Assembly (NCBI GenBank): GCA_046728155.1
Contig: JBKPDY010000166.1
Coordinates: 1-25,134, forward strand
Origin: CAWDLX01 sp046728155
GTDB taxonomy: Bacteria > Actinomycetota > Actinomycetes > Mycobacteriales > Micromonosporaceae
Direction: 5' to 3'
DNA length: 25,134 nucleotides
Under the pieces are notes generated by a model that was not told where the DNA came from, did not search any database, and saw only the letters and a program-made list of their open reading frames with translations. Made by a program: the position numbers and the translations under genes. Shown piece by piece: positions 15,598 to 23,200 of this stretch; position 1 is the stretch's first letter, and each line of letters begins with the position of its first letter.

Positions 15598-16018
15598 GCG
15601 TGCAGCGCCTTCGGCGCGGACGGCACATCCAGCTGGCCGGCATCGGCTAGCGAATGACCCTATCGGTGATCGGGCGTTACTCCACATGGGCCGTCTGGTC
15701 ATCACCTCCTGACCAGGCGTCAGAGTGAAACGACCAGGACATCGACGACGAGGAGTGGTATTTCTCGGCGAGCTCGGGCAGCCAGGGGCATTGCGACGGG
15801 ATTCGGCACGGTGGCGCCGTCGAGTCGCACGGCGGCCGACATGACCGTACACAGTGCAATGACGACGCCGGTCGCCACCGCGAGCGGCTGCCTGTGGAGC
15901 CCGCAACCACCCGTCCGGGACGTAGCGGAGCGCCCTCGGGAGGGCGGTCGCGTCAGGCTGGGAGGTTCCCAACCGTAACGACTAGTGGCAGCAAGAGATC
16001 GGTGGTACGAATCCTTGC
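15598..16018. other. Leader region before the ATP-grasp operon
   Basis: No supported gene. A minus-strand frame at about 15720-15900 reads LAVATGVVIALCTVMSAAV and might be a relic of a membrane protein, but it has no start or family match. The promoter of the ATP-grasp operon should lie in the last 200 bases; no clear consensus was seen. Confidence 0.3.
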
Positions 16019-17554
16019 ATGGCAGGGCTCCTCGACGGGTATCCGTGCGGCCCAGCCTACGACGAGATGTTCGCGGCGGACGGGATGCCGCACCCCCATA
16101 TGCGGGCGCTGTATAACGCACTCCAGATGCTCACCAGCGAGGACCTGGCGCAGCGGGCGGCAGCCCGGGACCGCAGCTTCCGCGACCAGGGCGTCACCTT
16201 CTCCCATGCCGGCGAGGAGTGGGTCTTCCCGCTCGACCTGATCCCGCGGCTGATCCCGGCGGCCGAATGGGAACTCGTCGAAGCGGGTGTCGTGCAGCGG
16301 GTACGCGCGCTGGAGGCGTTCCTGGCCGACGTCTACGGGCCAGCTGAGGTGGTTCGGGACGGTGTGGTACCCCGCTCGCTGCTGACCACGTCGGCCAGCT
16401 TCTGCCGGCCAGCGCACGGCATTAGCCCGCCGAACGGCGTTCGGATCCACCTCGCCGGGATCGACCTGGTCCGCGATCAGGCGGGCGTCCTGCGGGTGCT
16501 CGAGGACAACCTGCGGGTGCCGTCCGGCATGTCATACGTGGTAGAGAACCGGCGGACCATGGCGCGCGTCTTCCCGGGCCTGTTCCTGGAGCAGCAGGTG
16601 CGGCCGGTTGCTTCCTACCCGGGGCGGCTACTCGACGCGTTGCGGCGGTCGGCGCCAGTCGGTGTCAAGCAGCCCACGGTGGTGCTGCTCACCCCTGGCG
16701 TGCACAACGCGGCCTATTTCGAGCACGCCTTCCTGGCCCGCAAGATGGGCATCGAACTGGTCGAGGGTCGGGACCTGTTCTGCCGCGAGCACGTCCTGTA
16801 CATGCGCAGCATGGGGGGGCAGCAGCGGGTGGACGTCGTCTACCGACGGGTCAACGACGACTTCCTCGACCCGGTGCATTTCCGACCCGACTCGGTCGTG
16901 GGGTGCCCGGGCATCCTGAACGCAGCCCGCGTCGGCAACGTCACGATCGCCAACTCGATTGGCAACGGCGTCGCCGACGACAAGCTGACGTATACCTACG
17001 TCCCCGCCCTCATCGAGTACTACCTCGGCGAGCGGCCGCTGCTGCCCAATGTCGAGAGCTACCGGCTGGATGATCCGGATGTCCGGTCGGAGTGCCTGGC
17101 CAGGCTCGACGAGCTGGTTGTGAAGCCGGTGGAGGGCTCCGGCGGCACCGGCATCGTCATCGGGCCGCACTCCTCCGACGCCGAGCTGTCCGCCGTGCGC
17201 GAGCGGGTGCTAGCCGAGCCGCGGGCGTGGATCGCGCAGGAGCTTGTGCTGTTGTCGACGTCGCCGGCGCAGCTCGGCGACCGGCTGCTGCCCCGGCACA
17301 TCGACCTGCGGCCGTTCGCGGTCAACGACGGCGAGCAGATTCGGGTGCTGCCCGGCGGACTGACCCGGGTGGCGCTGCGGGAAGGAAGCCTGATCGTGAA
17401 CTCCAGCCAGGGAGGCGGCTCCAAGGACACCTGGGTGCTCACGTCGCCGCAGCAGCGCGCACCGGAAGCGGACGTGCCTCCCGCGTTCCCCGCGCAGGCG
17501 GTTTGGGGCACCGTCCCCGATCGTGGACCCCGCGACGAACAGCCGCAGCAGTGA
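16019..17554 (+). CDS. Circularly permuted ATP-grasp ligase
   Basis: A 511-residue protein of the circularly permuted ATP-grasp family (DUF404/DUF407, COG2308). Conserved segments are CGPAYDEMF near 11-19, LEDNLRVPSGMSY from 161, TPGVHNAAYFEHAFLARKMG around 222-241, MRSMGGQQRVDVVYRR around 262-277, and the nucleotide-binding loop KPVEGSGGTGIVIGP starting at Lys369. ATP-grasp enzymes form amide bonds through an acyl-phosphate. Members of this group have been proposed, from gene-neighbourhood studies of amidoligases, to make peptides or tag proteins together with alpha-E and transglutaminase proteins; the substrates are unknown. The alpha-E gene follows after 10 bp. No strong ribosome binding site precedes the ATG, but homology begins straight after it. 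Confidence 0.92.
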   Translation: MAGLLDGYPCGPAYDEMFAADGMPHPHMRALYNALQMLTSEDLAQRAAARDRSFRDQGVTFSHAGEEWVFPLDLIPRLIPAAEWELVEAGVVQRVRALEAFLADVYGPAEVVRDGVVPRSLLTTSASFCRPAHGISPPNGVRIHLAGIDLVRDQAGVLRVLEDNLRVPSGMSYVVENRRTMARVFPGLFLEQQVRPVASYPGRLLDALRRSAPVGVKQPTVVLLTPGVHNAAYFEHAFLARKMGIELVEGRDLFCREHVLYMRSMGGQQRVDVVYRRVNDDFLDPVHFRPDSVVGCPGILNAARVGNVTIANSIGNGVADDKLTYTYVPALIEYYLGERPLLPNVESYRLDDPDVRSECLARLDELVVKPVEGSGGTGIVIGPHSSDAELSAVRERVLAEPRAWIAQELVLLSTSPAQLGDRLLPRHIDLRPFAVNDGEQIRVLPGGLTRVALREGSLIVNSSQGGGSKDTWVLTSPQQRAPEADVPPAFPAQAVWGTVPDRGPRDEQPQQ

Positions 17555-17564
17555 GGGGGCCGGC

Positions 17565-18512
17565 GTGCTGAGTCGGGTCGCCGAGGCGCTGTTCTGGATC
17601 GGCCGTTACGTCGAACGAGCCGAGGACACCGCCCGGCTGCTCGACGTGCATTTCCACGAGGTGCTCGAAGATCCGAGCGTGGACGAGGCGCGCGCCTGCG
17701 CCGTCCTGTTGACCGTGATGGGGTTCCCGGACGACAGCGCGCAGCCGCACCGGGACAGCCGAGCTCTGCTGGAGTTGCTCGGTTACGACGAGGCCAGGCC
17801 CAACTCGATCGTCGGCGCGCTGGTCGCCGCCCGGCAGAACGCGCGGGGCGCGCGGGAGGCACTCTCGGCCGAGATCTGGGAATGCCTGAACTCCACACAC
17901 AACTCCCTACCGTCCCGGGTAGCAGCCGCTCGCGACTTCGGTCCCGCGCCGTTCTTCTCCTACGTCCGCGAGCGCGCGGCCACCTTCGCCGGCTACGTCG
18001 AGGCGAGTATGAGCCGGGACGCGTGTCACGACGCGCTCGTCCTCGGCCGCAGTCTGGAGCGGGTGGACATGACAGCGCGCCTGCTCGCGGCCCGGATCGG
18101 CGCCGGGCGAGGCAGCGAGGGCTGGACCTCCGCCCTGCGAGCGTGCTCCGCCCACGATGCCTACCTGCGTACCTATCAGCAGGGTGTCGAGGCTCCCCGG
18201 GTGCTGGAGTTCCTGTTGGTGGACCGGCTCTTCCCCCGGTCGGTCTTTCACGCCCTCAGCGCCGGGGAGGATGCGCTGGCCCGGCTCGACCCGGCGTCGG
18301 GGCGGTCCGCATTGGACGAGCCCGCCCGCCGGGCGATCGGCCGGGCCCGTACCGACCTGGAGTTCCTGTCCGCCGCCAACCTCCTCGACGACCTGCCGAA
18401 CCGGTTGCACAGACTGCAGCGGACGGTATCGACGGTCAGCGAAGAGGTGACCCTGCGGTTGTTCGGTGGGTCTGCACCGCTGCAGTGGAGCATCGAGGAG
18501 CCCGCGGGATGA
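17565..18512 (+). CDS. Alpha-E domain protein (DUF403)
   Basis: A 315-residue all-helical protein starting VLSRVAEALFWIGRYVERAE, the signature of the alpha-E family (COG2307). Later conserved parts include NSIVGALVAARQNARGAREA (about 93-112), LSAEIWECLN (113-122), RDACHDALVLGRSLERVDMT (about 168-187) and a C-terminal LPNRLHRLQRTVSTVSEEV. The chemical role is not established; family members almost always accompany the permuted ATP-grasp protein, and may bind or relay its substrate. The GTG at 17565 is chosen because GAGGGGG lies 6 bases upstream and the family N-terminus starts there; a GTG at 17523 would overlap the ATP-grasp gene. The stop overlaps the next ATG in ATGA. Confidence 0.9.
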   Translation: MLSRVAEALFWIGRYVERAEDTARLLDVHFHEVLEDPSVDEARACAVLLTVMGFPDDSAQPHRDSRALLELLGYDEARPNSIVGALVAARQNARGAREALSAEIWECLNSTHNSLPSRVAAARDFGPAPFFSYVRERAATFAGYVEASMSRDACHDALVLGRSLERVDMTARLLAARIGAGRGSEGWTSALRACSAHDAYLRTYQQGVEAPRVLEFLLVDRLFPRSVFHALSAGEDALARLDPASGRSALDEPARRAIGRARTDLEFLSAANLLDDLPNRLHRLQRTVSTVSEEVTLRLFGGSAPLQWSIEEPAG

Positions 18513-19351
18513 GCTGGCGGATCGCGGTCCGGCACCGTACCGGCTTCCGGTACGCCGGACCAGTGCGGGCGTCGTACAACGAGGCGCGTTTGACCCCGCC
18601 GAACCTCGACAGGCAGCGCACCCTGCAGGCTGCCCTCGCCATTACTCCCGCGGTCCGGCCACTGCGCTACGTCGACTACTGGGGCACGACCGTGGACGCG
18701 TTCGACATCCACGTCCCGCACACCGAGCTCGTCGTGGTGGCGACGTCGACGGTCGAGACCGCCCCGCCGCGGCCGTTGCCGGCTGGCGCCGGCTGGCCCG
18801 ACCTGGCCGGTTCGGCGGTCCAGGACCGCTTCGCCGAGTTGCTCGCCCCGTCGCCGTACGTGCCGGCGGAGCCGGAGCTCGCCGAGGTCGGGCGGTCCCT
18901 GCGCGCCGGTTCGACGCCAGTACAGACCGGGCTGCGCTCCGCCGAGTGGACCCACGAGGCACTGCGCTACGAGCGTGGCGCGACGCACGTGCACACGTCG
19001 TCGGCCGAGGCCCGCGCCAGCGGGAAGGGAGTGTGCCAAGACTTCGCGCACCTTACGGTGGCCCTGCTGCGCGCGGTCGGCCTGCCCGCGCGCTACGTCT
19101 CCGGCTACCTGCACTCGACGGTGGAAGCCGAGGTTGGGGAGACGACCACGGGTGAGAGCCACGCCTGGGTGGAGTTCTGGGCTGGCGATTGGGTCGCGGT
19201 CGATCCAACCAGCCTCGTCGACGTAGGCAGCCGGCACGTGTTGCTGGCCCGTGGCCGCGACTACGCCGATGTACGGCCGCTGTCCGGCGTCTACTCTGGC
19301 CCGGCAGCGGAACACTTCGGCGTCACAGTCGAGGTCACTCGGCTCGGCTGA
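18509..19351 (+). CDS. Transglutaminase-like cysteine protease family protein (first copy)
   Basis: A 280-residue cytoplasmic protein with an N-terminal beta domain (bact_transglu_N; RHRTGFRYAGPV at 9-20, typical of the family) and a transglutaminase core. The catalytic triad is complete: Cys176 in GKGVCQDFAHL, His218 in ESHAWVEFW, and Asp232 in VAVDPTS. A conserved GRDYADVRPLSGVYSG follows at 249-264. Such proteins are thought to hydrolyse or form isopeptide bonds. The ATG overlaps the alpha-E stop codon by 4 bp, so it is third in an ATP-grasp/alpha-E/transglutaminase operon. It probably processes the product of the ligase. No signal peptide. Confidence 0.92.
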   Translation: MSWRIAVRHRTGFRYAGPVRASYNEARLTPPNLDRQRTLQAALAITPAVRPLRYVDYWGTTVDAFDIHVPHTELVVVATSTVETAPPRPLPAGAGWPDLAGSAVQDRFAELLAPSPYVPAEPELAEVGRSLRAGSTPVQTGLRSAEWTHEALRYERGATHVHTSSAEARASGKGVCQDFAHLTVALLRAVGLPARYVSGYLHSTVEAEVGETTTGESHAWVEFWAGDWVAVDPTSLVDVGSRHVLLARGRDYADVRPLSGVYSGPAAEHFGVTVEVTRLG

Positions 19352-19359
19352 CACAGCCG
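19345..19359 (+). terminator. Small hairpin at the 3' end of the transglutaminase operon
   Basis: CGGCTG and CAGCCG arms with an ACA loop span the stop codon of the plus-strand operon, in the 74-bp gap between convergent genes. No T run follows. Location is ideal for a terminator, but six pairs is modest. Confidence 0.35.
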
Positions 19360-19425
19360 CAGTCGCTTGCACGTCGAGCAGACAAAGATTGTCCCAGACG
19401 GGTTGGCGACCACCGCCGTTCTAGG

Positions 19426-20337
19426 TTAAAGATCAAGCTGGAGTGGGGTTTCGACTGAGACGACGCCGACCCGGCGGGCGCCGGTGAGCCGGCCGCCCGG
19501 CGGTCCCAGGTAGCTGCCCGAGGTCGGCGCGACATCGTTGTAGTCGCGGCCGACAGCCACCGTGACGTAGCCGTTGTCGGTGCGGCGGCCGTGGCAGGGG
19601 TCGAACGGAACGGCCACCGCCGCGTCGTGGTGCGGCACGATGACCTCGACCCAGGCGTGCGTTCCGCCCTGGCCGAGCAGATGCCCGGACACGTATCGGG
19701 CCGGCAGCTGCGCCAGGCGACACAGGGCCAACATGATGTGGGCGGCGTCCTGGCAGACCCCGCGGCCGGCGGCAAGCGCCTCGGCAGCAGTGGTCTTCAC
19801 GTTCGTAGCCCCACGCCGGTAGGTCAGGAGGGCGTGCACGGCCGCGCAGATACGCTCGGCAACGAGCAGTGGCTCGCCGCCTGGCCGCAGCAGGCCATTG
19901 GCCATTGCCCGAAGTTGGTCGTCGGCCGCGGTCAGCCGGGTGGACTGCCGCAGCCTCGTGTCATGTAACGCGCTGGCCGGCAGAATCGGCCACCTGTCGC
20001 GGCGGACGCGTTCGAGCACCGCCACGGCCCGGAACTCCACACTGTGTTCCACGCGTGCCGCCGTAACGCGTACGACGGTGTTGCCTGCCGAGTCTTGATG
20101 AGTACGCCGCCGGGTCTGCGTTCCGGTCACCTCGAGCAGATACGTCCGTCGGTACAGGTCACCGTGGCGTGGCCTCGGCACGATGACGAGACGTTGCGAA
20201 AGCGACGTTACCGGGGCGTCGTAGGTGTAGCGGAAACGCTGCTCCACCCGGTAGGTGATATGCCGGGCAGCCTCAAGGTCCAGGGCGGTGTGATCCAGCA
20301 GCGGCGTGGCGAACATAGCCGAGACACTGGTGGTCAC
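19426..20337 (-). CDS. Transglutaminase-like cysteine protease family protein (second copy)
   Basis: A 303-residue protein with an N-terminal beta domain (YRVEQRFRYTYDAPV, about 29-43; SLSQRLVIVPRP) and a transglutaminase core with all three catalytic residues: Cys195 in GRGVCQDAAHI, His227 in GTHAWVEV, and Asp246 in VPFDPCHG. GRDYNDVAPTSGSYLG follows at 263-278 as in the first copy. The GTG at 20337 overlaps the stop of the upstream transglutaminase gene in GTGA, so it is the second gene of a minus-strand pair. An ATG seven codons later (20316) is an alternative start. It converges on the ATP-grasp operon and likely belongs to the same pathway. Confidence 0.9.
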   Translation of the reverse strand: MTTSVSAMFATPLLDHTALDLEAARHITYRVEQRFRYTYDAPVTSLSQRLVIVPRPRHGDLYRRTYLLEVTGTQTRRRTHQDSAGNTVVRVTAARVEHSVEFRAVAVLERVRRDRWPILPASALHDTRLRQSTRLTAADDQLRAMANGLLRPGGEPLLVAERICAAVHALLTYRRGATNVKTTAAEALAAGRGVCQDAAHIMLALCRLAQLPARYVSGHLLGQGGTHAWVEVIVPHHDAAVAVPFDPCHGRRTDNGYVTVAVGRDYNDVAPTSGSYLGPPGGRLTGARRVGVVSVETPLQLDL

Positions 20338-21143
20338 GCCGGCTCCTCCTCCGCGCGTACTGTCATCGACTCCAGCACGGGTGAGCCGAAGGTGGTGACC
20401 ATGGCCACATCGGACGCGTCCCGTCCCCGTCCTATCAGAATTCGTCCCTTGCGTCGGCGATTGTTGCGGGGATCGAAGGTCCACCACTGCTCGCCAAGCC
20501 AGACCTCCATCCAGGCGGCGAAGTCCATCGGCGCGGGGTCCGGTGGTACGTCCATGTCGGGTAGGTAGCCGAAAACGTACCTGGCCGGAATGTTCAGAGC
20601 CCGGCAGAACGAGATCGCCAGGTGAGCGAAGTCCCGGCAGACGCCGAATCCCGAAGTGTTGATATCGACCGCCGTCGACTGCGGACCGCTGCTGCCGTAG
20701 CTGAAGGTCAGGTGGCTATGGACGTAGTCGCAGATCGCCCGCACGCGCGAGTAGCCGCGCGGCATGGCACCAAAGCGCGACCAGGCTTCGTCGCCGAGCA
20801 AATCTGGCAGGCAGTAGCGGCTGGGCAGCGTATAAAGGAGGACCTTGTCGGGCAGCTCTTCAGGCGGCAGCTCCGGTGCGTCTTCGTCGGCGGCCTCGGT
20901 AGCGTCGGGCACCAGCGCGACCGCGTCATAGCTCAGCACGCACCGCCCGGCGGGGAGTAAGACCCGCACACACGGGTTGCCGTATAAGTCGGTATAGCGA
21001 CGGATGCGCAGCTGTGGCTCCATCGACCACTCCTGCCGCTCGATACTGATAGGCGCCGCATCCTGAGCTTCTATCTGGAAGACGGCCGGGGTATCAACGG
21101 CAGCGACGTGCACGAACTCGCATCCCACCCGCACCCGTCGCAC
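20334..21143 (-). CDS. Transglutaminase-like protein lacking the catalytic histidine (third copy)
   Basis: A 269-residue protein of the same superfamily, but of the subgroup whose N-terminus reads VRVGCEFVHVAAVDTPAV. The core keeps Cys169 (GFGVCRDFAHLAI) and Asp224 (WTFDPRNN), while the His expected before Ala-Trp is Ala209 (MDFAAWMEVW). The conserved GRGRDASDVAMVTTFG follows. Without His a standard Cys-His-Asp triad cannot form, so it may have another chemistry, a binding role, or use a different base. The start was set at the GTG at 21143 because AGGG lies 8 bases upstream and the family begins there; a GTG at 21182 would add 13 residues. It is first in a minus-strand operon with the second transglutaminase. 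Confidence 0.88.
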   Translation of the reverse strand: MRRVRVGCEFVHVAAVDTPAVFQIEAQDAAPISIERQEWSMEPQLRIRRYTDLYGNPCVRVLLPAGRCVLSYDAVALVPDATEAADEDAPELPPEELPDKVLLYTLPSRYCLPDLLGDEAWSRFGAMPRGYSRVRAICDYVHSHLTFSYGSSGPQSTAVDINTSGFGVCRDFAHLAISFCRALNIPARYVFGYLPDMDVPPDPAPMDFAAWMEVWLGEQWWTFDPRNNRRRKGRILIGRGRDASDVAMVTTFGSPVLESMTVRAEEEPA

Positions 21144-21837
21144 GTCCACGGCCCTATCGTCTTGTCGCGATGTTTCGGTCACGTTACGCGTCTGCTGCGG
21201 ACCCCAAGCGGTCGAGGAACTGTTTCAGCGCGCCCGCTAGTACGGCACGACGGTGGCGATGCCCACGATCACCGGAATCTCCCTAGTCTCGATCACTGAA
21301 TCTCCCTAGCTCGGAGGGTCTCGGCGAGTCGCTCGCGAGGTCCGCCAAGACGGGCTGGCCCCTCGAAGGTGACGGTGTCCAAGCCGTCGATCGAGGGAGC
21401 CCTGCTCGATGCTCCGGCAACACCGAATCCCACAACGACGGCTGAAGGTTACGCGTCCGCAGCATCCCGACCCCTTGCGTGACAACCGTTTCGTTGATCA
21501 TCTCGTCACCACGGGGTGTCCACACGCGACACGTCGACGACCGTCGATCTACTTTTCAGGTCGATGTAGCTAAGCTAGGGTGACTCGGTAACGCAGCGCG
21601 GGCGGGGCGGTGAAGGTGACGAGCACCGACTGACAGCGATCTGAACCACGTCATCGATCACCTGCTGCGCCGGAGCTCATGGGTCGGCAAACGTCCCAGA
21701 AACCAATGTGGCTCGGAGGCCGCGAAGCACTACAGGAGGCAAGCAGCCGGTTTGCGCATTTCAACCCAACATGGTCAGGTTATCGAAACGCCGCTCGACC
21801 GCTCTGCGGTGGGCGTCGCGGCCGTGTGGAGGTCACC
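21144..21837. other. 0.7 kb gap without a supported gene
   Basis: No frame shows family resemblance. The promoter for the minus-strand transglutaminase pair should lie near 21150-21260. GAATCTCCCTAG occurs twice in direct orientation at 21275-21286 and 21298-21309 (23-bp period). TAGCTAAGCTA, a small palindrome, lies near 21566-21576. Confidence 0.4.
21275..21309 (+). repeat. 12-bp direct repeat (two copies)
   Basis: GAATCTCCCTAG at 21275-21286 is repeated exactly at 21298-21309. It lies about 130-165 bp upstream of the minus-strand transglutaminase start. The 23-bp spacing is about two helical turns, which could suit tandem regulator binding, or it may be a small local duplication. Confidence 0.4.
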
Positions 21838-22173
21838 ATGAACTTCACGAGCTCGGCCAGCTGTGTCGAGTCGCCGCAGTCCCGTACGGCGACCTCGACC
21901 TGCCGGCCACGACGGCGTTCCGGAAGACACTCCAGAGGAGGCGGCAAACAAGGAACCGCGTCGGTCGTCATTGACCTCGGCGGCGTCACGTTCCTCGACC
22001 CCTCGGCCCTCGGCGTCCGCGTTGCCGCCCGCACTGCCGCCCAGCGCCACGGGGCGTCGGTTGCCGTTCACGAATCCCAGCCCTATGGTCACATTGGTCC
22101 TCACCGTCACCGGACCCTTGACATGCTCGTTGCCGCATGGCCGACCCGATCCGGCCACGCCGCGATCACATAG
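21838..22173 (+). pseudogene. Frameshifted STAS-domain anti-anti-sigma factor gene
   Basis: A gene for a STAS protein is recognisable in pieces over three frames. The start MNFTSS follows GGAGGTCACC. ELGQLCRVAAVPYGDLDLPA and TTAFRKTLQ give the first strand and helix, with GDLDL in place of GELDL. SVVIDLGGVTFLDPSALGV and RVAARTAAQRHGASV give the central strand and helix. FTNPSPMVTLVLTVTG and LDMLVAAWPT close the fold. At least four frame changes are needed, so no functional product is expected. In this relic the loop is Asp-Pro-Ser, so a serine at the phosphorylation site was retained. It is separate from the intact STAS gene at 7.3-7.7 kb. Confidence 0.75.
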
Positions 22174-22207
22174 CCGAAGTTCCTGACACCGACAAGGGAG
22201 CGCCCAA

Positions 22208-22597
22208 ATGTCGCAGCCAGGCCAACACGACGGAGCAAACGGTACCGTGCCATCCCAGGCCGAGCGTTTGCAGGAGCTGCGACCGACTCACGAGCTGCAG
22301 GGTCACGAGGTATGCGGCGACATCCATAGGGCGCTGTCCGTGGCTCAGGCTGTGCTGGCCTCACGCAACGACCGCGTCGCCGAACTCGCGGCCGCGGAAT
22401 CGAGCACCGCCCTCATCCGCGAGCTACGGGCACTCGGCGTCGAGGAAGCGGCGCCACAGCTGATCGCGATGGTTGCGCTGGTCGACTCCGCAGTTGACCG
22501 GATCGCCGAGCTGGGCGGCATGACCGAGCACGACGCCTGGGAGCAGATCCGCAAAGACGTGCTCGGCCGGCATTGCCAGTCGCCCGACGCCGTTTAG
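22208..22597 (+). CDS. Hypothetical helical protein
   Basis: A 129-residue protein I do not recognise. The first 30 residues are polar. The remainder is predicted to be helical: ICGDIHRALSVAQAVLASR-like segment around 38-53, then RVAELAAAESSTALIRELRAL, APQLIAMVALVDSAVDRIAE and DAWEQIRKDVLGRH. No membrane segment and no catalytic signature are visible. The ATG has a good ribosome binding site (AAGGGAGCGCCCAA). It follows the STAS pseudogene by 34 bp and may once have been co-transcribed with it; the reading frame itself looks intact and of normal composition. Confidence 0.6.
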   Translation: MSQPGQHDGANGTVPSQAERLQELRPTHELQGHEVCGDIHRALSVAQAVLASRNDRVAELAAAESSTALIRELRALGVEEAAPQLIAMVALVDSAVDRIAELGGMTEHDAWEQIRKDVLGRHCQSPDAV

Positions 22598-22609
22598 CCT
22601 GGCCGAGAG

Positions 22610-22666
22610 CGGCAGACGGCGTTGCTACCGAACGCCGCATCGGTCGGTTCGTACAGATGTCTGCCG
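22610..22666 (+). other. Nested hairpins downstream of the hypothetical gene
   Basis: An inner stem CGGCGTT/AACGCCG (22617-22623 with 22631-22637) is nested next to an outer pair CGGCAGAC/GTCTGCCG (22610-22617 with 22659-22666). They fill most of the 85-bp gap before the iron-permease-like start. The structure could terminate transcription of the upstream gene or attenuate the downstream one. No T run is present. Confidence 0.35.
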
Positions 22667-22682
22667 TCTAAAGGGCCGTCGG

Positions 22683-22934
22683 GTGTTCGATCGCTTCGCC
22701 AGGGCGTCGGCGTACTACTCCAAGCCGTGGTTCTTCGCGATGTGCGTCCTGCCGCTGCTGGTATGGGCGCAGTCGGTTTTCCTTGTCGGAATCGACGCCG
22801 GGCAGTTGATTATGAATACGGCGACGACCATCGTCACCTACGCGACCACGCGCTGGGCACAACCCGCCCGACCGCGTCGACCTCTGCGACCGACTCCCAG
22901 GCGCTTCGACGTAGCCGCGTCACGATCTACTTGA
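22683..22934 (+). pseudogene. Truncated low-affinity iron permease family protein
   Basis: The translation from the GTG at 22683 reads FDRFARASAYYSKPWFFAM, then LLVWAQSVFLVGIDAGQLI and MNTATTIVTY, matching the first two helices of bacterial low-affinity iron permease family proteins, where Gln-Leu-Ile-x-Asn-Thr-x-Thr-Thr-Ile-Val-Thr is the hallmark. After about residue 58 similarity stops and the sequence turns to Arg/Pro-rich, so a frameshift near 22855 has probably removed the usual tail (LLQN type). A short ribosome binding site (AAGGG) precedes the GTG. It might still encode an 83-residue two-helix membrane protein, but as a family member it is incomplete. Confidence 0.55.
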
Positions 22935-23200
22935 CAGCGATACCTCATAATGCCAGCGGTCGCGCGGGAGAACGTCATCGGCCGGCTCGCGCACGCCAGC
23001 ATCGAGGTGGCTCCGCGCAAGTCGCGGATATCGAGACGTTGGCGCCAGCGTCGTCGACGGGCGGAGGCGTTGCCCGAGTGGAGCGCCGAACCGCCCGGCA
23101 CGCGCCCCCTCTGGCCAAAGACGCGGTGCCGGTGCGTGCCTGGGTGCTGACGCGAAGCCGAATCTGGCATTGGAGCCGGCTCGGTACGCCCCAGCGCGAA
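22935..23200. other. Gap between convergent genes
   Basis: No supported gene. It contains the eroded 3' end of the iron-permease-like gene and lies downstream of the minus-strand reductase. If the reductase stop were once a Gln codon, its frame would run a few residues into this region. Confidence 0.35.

Noticed and set aside
16000..16015. ACGAATCC before the ATP-grasp gene as a possible tRNA T-arm or attachment site
   Set aside because: No paired acceptor, anticodon or D-arm could be built around it.
18248..19372. 374-codon minus-strand frame opposite the first transglutaminase
   Set aside because: It lies antisense to a gene with a complete catalytic triad and has no motif of its own.
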